From Mesorhizobium opportunistum WSM2075 (GTDB lineage: Bacteria > Pseudomonadota > Alphaproteobacteria > Rhizobiales > Rhizobiaceae): a stretch of DNA of 64,000 nucleotides. The notes beneath the pieces are model-generated. The model saw nothing but the letters and a program-made list of their open reading frames with translations, did no database searches and was not told the origin of the DNA. Shown piece after piece: positions 60,109 to 64,000 of this stretch. Location of the stretch: the NCBI RefSeq assembly GCF_000176035.2, contig NC_015675.1, positions 2,360,001-2,424,000 on the forward strand, read 5' to 3'. The translations under genes and the position numbers were made by a program. How positions within the stretch are numbered: the stretch's first letter is position 1; every line of letters begins with the position of its first letter.

Positions 60109-61710
60109 TCAGGCGCCGCTTCCGTTGGATGCTACCCGCGTCGCCGATCCGTTCAGGCGCGGCACGACGACCAGGCGCTTGATCTTGCCCTTCTTGTAGG
60201 CGGCGAGGAAGCGCGCATAGTCCTTGAAGGCAACGCAGCCGCTGGACTGTCCGTAGCGGCCGCGAAGCAGGTAGCTATGGGCCAGGAAGCCGTCGCGATT
60301 GTATTTGTTGCGGCCATCGACCGGGGTGAGGCGCAACGCCTCGACACCGTGAAAGCGCGCCTCGCGCAGCGACAGATTGTAGGTGTTGGGCGGCGTCGGT
60401 CCACGGTTCTTCTGGTTGACATAGCGCGGCTGGTCCGTCATGGCGCCGACGCCCGAATGCGCTTCGAGCCTCTCGCCGTCCGGCATGTAAACCATGCCGG
60501 CGCTGATGTCATAGACTGCAACGCCGTGTCCGGCACCGCTTCCGGCGCTCGGCCCGTTGAACAGGTTTCTGAACGCCTGGCCAAGGCCGCCCGAAGGCGT
60601 GTCCGGCTTGGCATAGGCCAGCACGTCGCCGCCTTGGCGGCCTTGCCTGGCCTGTTGGGCCGGCTTTGCCTGGGGAGCCGGCTTCTGCTGCGCGATCTTG
60701 GGCTGTGGAGCCGGCTTGTCCTGCTCCACGGCCTTGTCCTGTTCCACCACCTTGGGCTGCTGCGGCCCGTCATATTGCGGCCGGCGGGTCGGCAGCGGCA
60801 CGTCGTCGGTGAGCGCGTCCGGCAGCGAGGCGGCGTCGCCGGGCTGCGCCTTTTGGGTCTCGACAGGCGCGACCGCGACATCGGCCGAGGCGCCGGTCAT
60901 CGGCAGCGGCGAGGCGAAGGCTTCGTCCTCGACCGGCATCGACTGGACGAGAGCGAGCGCCAGCTGCGCGTTGTCAGGTGTCTCCGGCTGGGCAAAACCC
61001 GTCGGCGCAGGCGCGGTCTGCACGACAACGGAGCCGGTGCCGGCTCGGGCGAAGCGTTCCGCCGCGGGCGGTGGAATGTCGTCCGACAGGCTGGCCACGA
61101 CCTGGACGGACGGCACCAGCGACGCCTGGGTAATCTGGGCCCCGATGCTGGAAATCACCGGGCGGGCGTCGGCCGTGGCGACAGGTTTGCCGGCGCCGGC
61201 AAAGGCAGCCGCGAGCTTGGTCGGCGACAGCGATGCTTCCATGCGTTCGAAGCGCTCCTGCGCCTTCGACTTCAAGACCGCCGGCTTTGCCGATGCCACG
61301 AGGCGTGCGGATTTCTCCGCGTGGGGGCTCACCCTGGCCAGCTTGAAACAGCTGGCGCCGCATTGCACGGCATGATCATGCAGGGCTTCTGCGCCGCCAT
61401 GGGCATTGGCCAACACGAACGGCGCCGAGGATGTCAGGAAATGTTGTTTCAGCGGATCGGCCAGCGCCAGCGAGCCCGGCATGGACAGCGTCTGCGGCAG
61501 GCCGCCCGACGTCGCCGACAGCGAGGCGCCGACCGAACTGAGGCCGGCCATGGTGCCGATCAGCCAAAGGCCCACGGCAGCGCTGACGCCGGGCACGGCG
61601 ACCCAGCGGACGATCCGTTCAGGGGTGAAGGATGAGGAACGTGGAGCGTCGCAGGCATTCTCGCCCTCCCAACGCGTGTCCCCGACAATGTTTCTACTCA
61701 AGAACGCCAT
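60109..61710 (-). CDS. Large DUF2778 (Tlde1-like) cell-wall protein
   Basis: 533 residues from ATG 61710. A membrane anchor (about 35-55) is followed by a long Pro/Ala/Gln-rich region with VEQDK and PAPQ repeats. The C-terminal DUF2778 domain (about 400-530) has GVAVYDISAGMVYMPDGERLEAHSG, the His in DGFLAHSYLLRGRYGQSSGCVAF and its Cys. The domain is related to L,D-transpeptidase-like Tlde1 effectors, which act on peptidoglycan. The role here is probably periplasmic murein modification; no secretion-system genes are nearby. Confidence 0.83.
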   Translation of the reverse strand: MAFLSRNIVGDTRWEGENACDAPRSSSFTPERIVRWVAVPGVSAAVGLWLIGTMAGLSSVGASLSATSGGLPQTLSMPGSLALADPLKQHFLTSSAPFVLANAHGGAEALHDHAVQCGASCFKLARVSPHAEKSARLVASAKPAVLKSKAQERFERMEASLSPTKLAAAFAGAGKPVATADARPVISSIGAQITQASLVPSVQVVASLSDDIPPPAAERFARAGTGSVVVQTAPAPTGFAQPETPDNAQLALALVQSMPVEDEAFASPLPMTGASADVAVAPVETQKAQPGDAASLPDALTDDVPLPTRRPQYDGPQQPKVVEQDKAVEQDKPAPQPKIAQQKPAPQAKPAQQARQGRQGGDVLAYAKPDTPSGGLGQAFRNLFNGPSAGSGAGHGVAVYDISAGMVYMPDGERLEAHSGVGAMTDQPRYVNQKNRGPTPPNTYNLSLREARFHGVEALRLTPVDGRNKYNRDGFLAHSYLLRGRYGQSSGCVAFKDYARFLAAYKKGKIKRLVVVPRLNGSATRVASNGSGA

Positions 61711-62224
61711 GCCACCAATCTTGCTCCAATCGGCTCCCACGTCCGCGGCTGTGATAGCCGCGACGACCATTCTGTGAGTGATCCCAGGTGGTCCCCGACG
61801 CGTTTTCCGCGCCTGTCGTTAGTTGCCGATTGCTTCAAAATATGGACAAAGTTGGTTAACCAATCCCTCTCAAAACCAACAGAGAGACGTGGACTTTGTG
61901 CCGAAAAAGGCTTGTCCACGACCATGCACGCGGTATTGCAGCCCTTCCAATCCTGTTTTGCTGCCCGTTTTTGTCCGGCAAGTCAAGCAAAACAGCCCTC
62001 GCTAATTTGTGCGGGTGGCTGTTCGGCCGGTCATGCCACGATGGCGGGCGCTCGTTGCGTGGCGTCGGGAAGGCCTTGGGCACCGTCAAAAACTGTTGCC
62101 CGCCTGCCACAAATTCTTGGCCCGGACGGCTGTCTCGCGACGGCCATTGACTCGTTTTGGGAGCCGGTGCACTCCGTTCAAGTGCTTGGTTTGGAGTGGC
62201 AAAGGCCACTTTGGAGGCTTTTCC
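61711..62224. other. Divergent intergenic region
   Basis: 514 bp between the DUF2778 gene and the PCMT gene. It must carry both promoters. No gene or structured RNA was recognised; open frames here are not coding-like. A GGTTAACC palindrome lies at about 61854. Confidence 0.5.
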
Positions 62225-63118
62225 ATGAAGCGTCGGGACTTCTTGGCGCTGTCGGCGGGTGCTGCGGCGTTTTCCATTCTTCCGGCCACCGTCAGGGCCA
62301 ATGTACCGGTGCCCTACGACCGCAACGTACCGGTGCCCTACGACCGCAACGCCGAAGTGCCGTTCAAGGACAAAAAGTCGTTCATCGACTGGATGGTGGC
62401 CAATCGCGGCGAGGATCCGAAGTTCCTGGCCGAGCGGTTCGATCGCTTCCAGATCATGGTCTACAACAAGGACGTGCTGGACGACCGCAACAAGCGCGCC
62501 TTCCTCCTGACGCCTCGCGAAGAATTCGTGCTGCCCCAGAATCTGGGCCGCGCCTACGACCATGCCTTCCTCGACATCGGCTATGGCGTGACCATTTCGG
62601 GTCCGCACCTGGTCGGGCGCATGACGACATCCATAGACGTGCAGTTCGGCGAAGCCGTGCTCGAGGTCGGCACCGGCTCGGGCTACCAGTCGGCGTATCT
62701 CGCCAACCTCACCGACAAGGTGCACACGATAGAGATCATCAACCCGCTGGCGCAGCGCACCCGCCGCACCTACGACGCGCTGATCGAGCGCGGCTACAGC
62801 GAGTTCGGCTCGGTCACCAGCCGCAACGCCGACGGTTATTATGGCTGGGAAAGCGTCGGCCCGTTCGACAAGATCATCGTCACCTGCGGCATCGACCACA
62901 TCCCGCCATCGCTGCTGCAGCAGCTCAAGCCGAATGGCGTGATGGTCATTCCGGTCGGTCCGCCGGGCGCCCAGCACGTGCTCAAGGTGATCAAGCAGCA
63001 GCTTGCCGACGGCACCTTCAACATCGTCCGCTCGGACATCTACAATGGCAAGGTGGTACCGTTCGTGCCGTTCACGAAGCTCGAAGGCGACCAGATCGTC
63101 GGCACGCACAACGCCTGA
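62225..63118 (+). CDS. Exported protein-L-isoaspartate O-methyltransferase-like protein
   Basis: 297 residues. A twin-arginine-like signal, MKRRDFLALSAGAAAFSILP (1-20, cleavage about VRA-N), implies export, unusual for a SAM enzyme. Two identical VPVPYDRN octapeptides follow (about 27-42). The methyltransferase core has LEVGTGSGYQSAYLANL (about 142-158), IEIINPLAQRTRR and GPPGAQHVLKVIK. It repairs isoaspartyl residues in cytosolic homologues; a periplasmic version would need a SAM source, so its activity is uncertain. It precedes a membrane spermidine-synthase-like gene by 24 bp. Confidence 0.85.
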   Translation: MKRRDFLALSAGAAAFSILPATVRANVPVPYDRNVPVPYDRNAEVPFKDKKSFIDWMVANRGEDPKFLAERFDRFQIMVYNKDVLDDRNKRAFLLTPREEFVLPQNLGRAYDHAFLDIGYGVTISGPHLVGRMTTSIDVQFGEAVLEVGTGSGYQSAYLANLTDKVHTIEIINPLAQRTRRTYDALIERGYSEFGSVTSRNADGYYGWESVGPFDKIIVTCGIDHIPPSLLQQLKPNGVMVIPVGPPGAQHVLKVIKQQLADGTFNIVRSDIYNGKVVPFVPFTKLEGDQIVGTHNA

Positions 63119-63142
63119 GCATTGCCGCATCAAGGGACCTGA

Positions 63143-64000
63143 ATGGCAGCCGTCATATCGAATTCCCGCCCGGCTCTTCCTTCCCTGAAGGCCGTTCCTC
63201 CGCTCGAGGCGCCTCGGCTCGCGCACTATCTCGCGGTCGGGCTGATCGCCGGAGCCATCATCGCATTGCAGATAGCGGTGATGCGGGTGTTCGCCGTCGG
63301 CAGCTGGTCGCATTTCGGCTCGCTGGTGGTCAGCCTCGCCATGCTCGGCTTCTCGCTGTCCAGCGTCGTCATCTTCGCCGGCAAGGGCTGGTTCGACCGC
63401 CACTGGCAAGGTGCGGCCACCGCCGCCTTGCTGCTGATCGGCCCGCTTGCCGTCGGCTCCAACCTCGTCGCCCAGACGGTGCCGTTCAACGCCATCTTCC
63501 TGGTCTCCGACCCCGAACAGAAATGGCGGCTGCTGGCCAATTTCCTGCTCTATCTCCTGCCCTTCCTGGCCGGTGCGTTCTTTCTCGGCATCGTCTTCCT
63601 GAAGAGCCGCACCGCCTTCGGCCGCGTCTATTTCGCCGATCTCACCGGTTCGGGTCTCGCCGGCCTCGTCGTGCTGGTGTCGATGTATCTGTTTTCGCCG
63701 GAAATCATCATCGTCGTGCCGCTGCTGTTGTGGGCCGCCGGTTCGCTGCTGTGGTTCGCCGCTTTCGGCGCCTGGAAGAGCGTCGTTGCCGGCGTGGTCG
63801 TGGCAGTGCTGTCGATATCGGGCTACCTGATGCTGCCCGGCCTGCTCGGCATACAAGACATCGCGGTGTCGCAATACAAGGGCGTCGCCTACGCCCGCAA
63901 CTTCCCGGACGGCAAGCGCATCTACCGCAGCGTCTCGCCGTTCGGCGACCTGCAGGTCTATGCCAGCTCCTACATGCATTTCGCGCCGGGCCTGAGCGAC
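63143..64000 (+). CDS. Membrane protein, spermidine-synthase-like family (partial, runs off window)
   Basis: 286 codons from ATG 63143 (AGGGACC upstream) to the window end without stop. Six or more membrane helices are visible (about 28-48, 55-77, 87-107, 128-150, 160-182, 190-212). They are followed by the beginning of a soluble domain, AVSQYKGVAYARNFPDGKRI, typical of membrane-bound spermidine-synthase-like proteins, in which a SAM-binding domain follows. It is probably co-transcribed with the exported methyltransferase. The 3' part is not visible. Confidence 0.72.
   Translation, partial: MAAVISNSRPALPSLKAVPPLEAPRLAHYLAVGLIAGAIIALQIAVMRVFAVGSWSHFGSLVVSLAMLGFSLSSVVIFAGKGWFDRHWQGAATAALLLIGPLAVGSNLVAQTVPFNAIFLVSDPEQKWRLLANFLLYLLPFLAGAFFLGIVFLKSRTAFGRVYFADLTGSGLAGLVVLVSMYLFSPEIIIVVPLLLWAAGSLLWFAAFGAWKSVVAGVVVAVLSISGYLMLPGLLGIQDIAVSQYKGVAYARNFPDGKRIYRSVSPFGDLQVYASSYMHFAPGLSD

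Overview
The window is high-GC chromosomal DNA from an alphaproteobacterium of the Hyphomicrobiales, most likely Mesorhizobium or a close relative. This rests on the petABC operon, a BA14K-family protein, DUF1127 and UbiK-type small proteins, a DUF2778 murein-type protein, a long UvrB with disordered tails, CcrM-type GANTC sites, and palindromic repeats with AGCATGATC/GATCATGCT ends of the kind scattered through rhizobial genomes. No tRNA, rRNA, CRISPR array, transposase or integrase was recognised. Identifications are by reading motifs, not by database search.

Layout. 0-7 kb: the edge of a probable soxR, trmL, a tandem pair of ABC exporter half-transporters, two small DUF-type proteins, an Asp-nucleophile alpha/beta hydrolase and a cupin. 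7.5-13.3 kb: the cytochrome bc1 operon petABC, a secreted PAP2 acid phosphatase, an FMN-dependent alpha-hydroxy-acid dehydrogenase and apt. 13.3-15.4 kb: two coupled MaoC dehydratases and a CorA transporter. 28-34 kb: prs, a lipoprotein, and a compact operon lgt / NDUFAF7-like methyltransferase / pgeF / M24-like protein. 34.7-43.7 kb: ubiK, a YbjN protein, csaA, a GT4 glycosyltransferase, a MarR-OmpR-EnvZ type regulatory operon, a branched-chain aminotransferase and an MBL hydrolase. 43.9-49.9 kb: BA14K, three cold-shock genes, a Kazal-type lipoprotein, an EAL phosphodiesterase and small rhizobial proteins. 50-64 kb: a TPR-sulfotransferase, DUF1428 and VOC proteins, higBA with its operators, an ABC-F ATPase, a DMT transporter, uvrB, a DUF2778 protein, a secreted isoaspartyl methyltransferase and the start of a membrane spermidine-synthase-like gene.

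The most unusual part is 15.6-24.6 kb. The housekeeping set rplY-pth-ychF, usually compact, carries accessory DNA at three places. (1) Downstream of ychF lies a roughly 1.9-kb lower-GC cassette holding a TcmP-type protein and a convergent three-Cys Gp37/Gp68-type protein. It is flanked by a 123-bp near-perfect duplication of the ychF 3' end, like an integration that restores its target gene. (2) Between pth and ychF sits a papain-family protease fused to a seven-bladed PLL-like propeller, followed on the same strand by a chagasin-type (I42) cysteine-protease inhibitor. (3) Beyond rplY, a glycosyltransferase-like gene lies between an intact marR and a diverged fragment of a marR 3' end. Cases 1 and 3 share one architecture (target-gene 3' end, cargo, complete target gene), and neither contains a recognisable recombinase.

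Regulation visible in the sequence includes a palindromic operator between a MarR gene and its divergent hydrolase, a near-palindrome upstream of a second marR, paired 17-bp operators before higB, a SoxR-like box at the left edge, and five GANTC sites clustered upstream of the ybjN-like gene. Several intrinsic terminators are clear.
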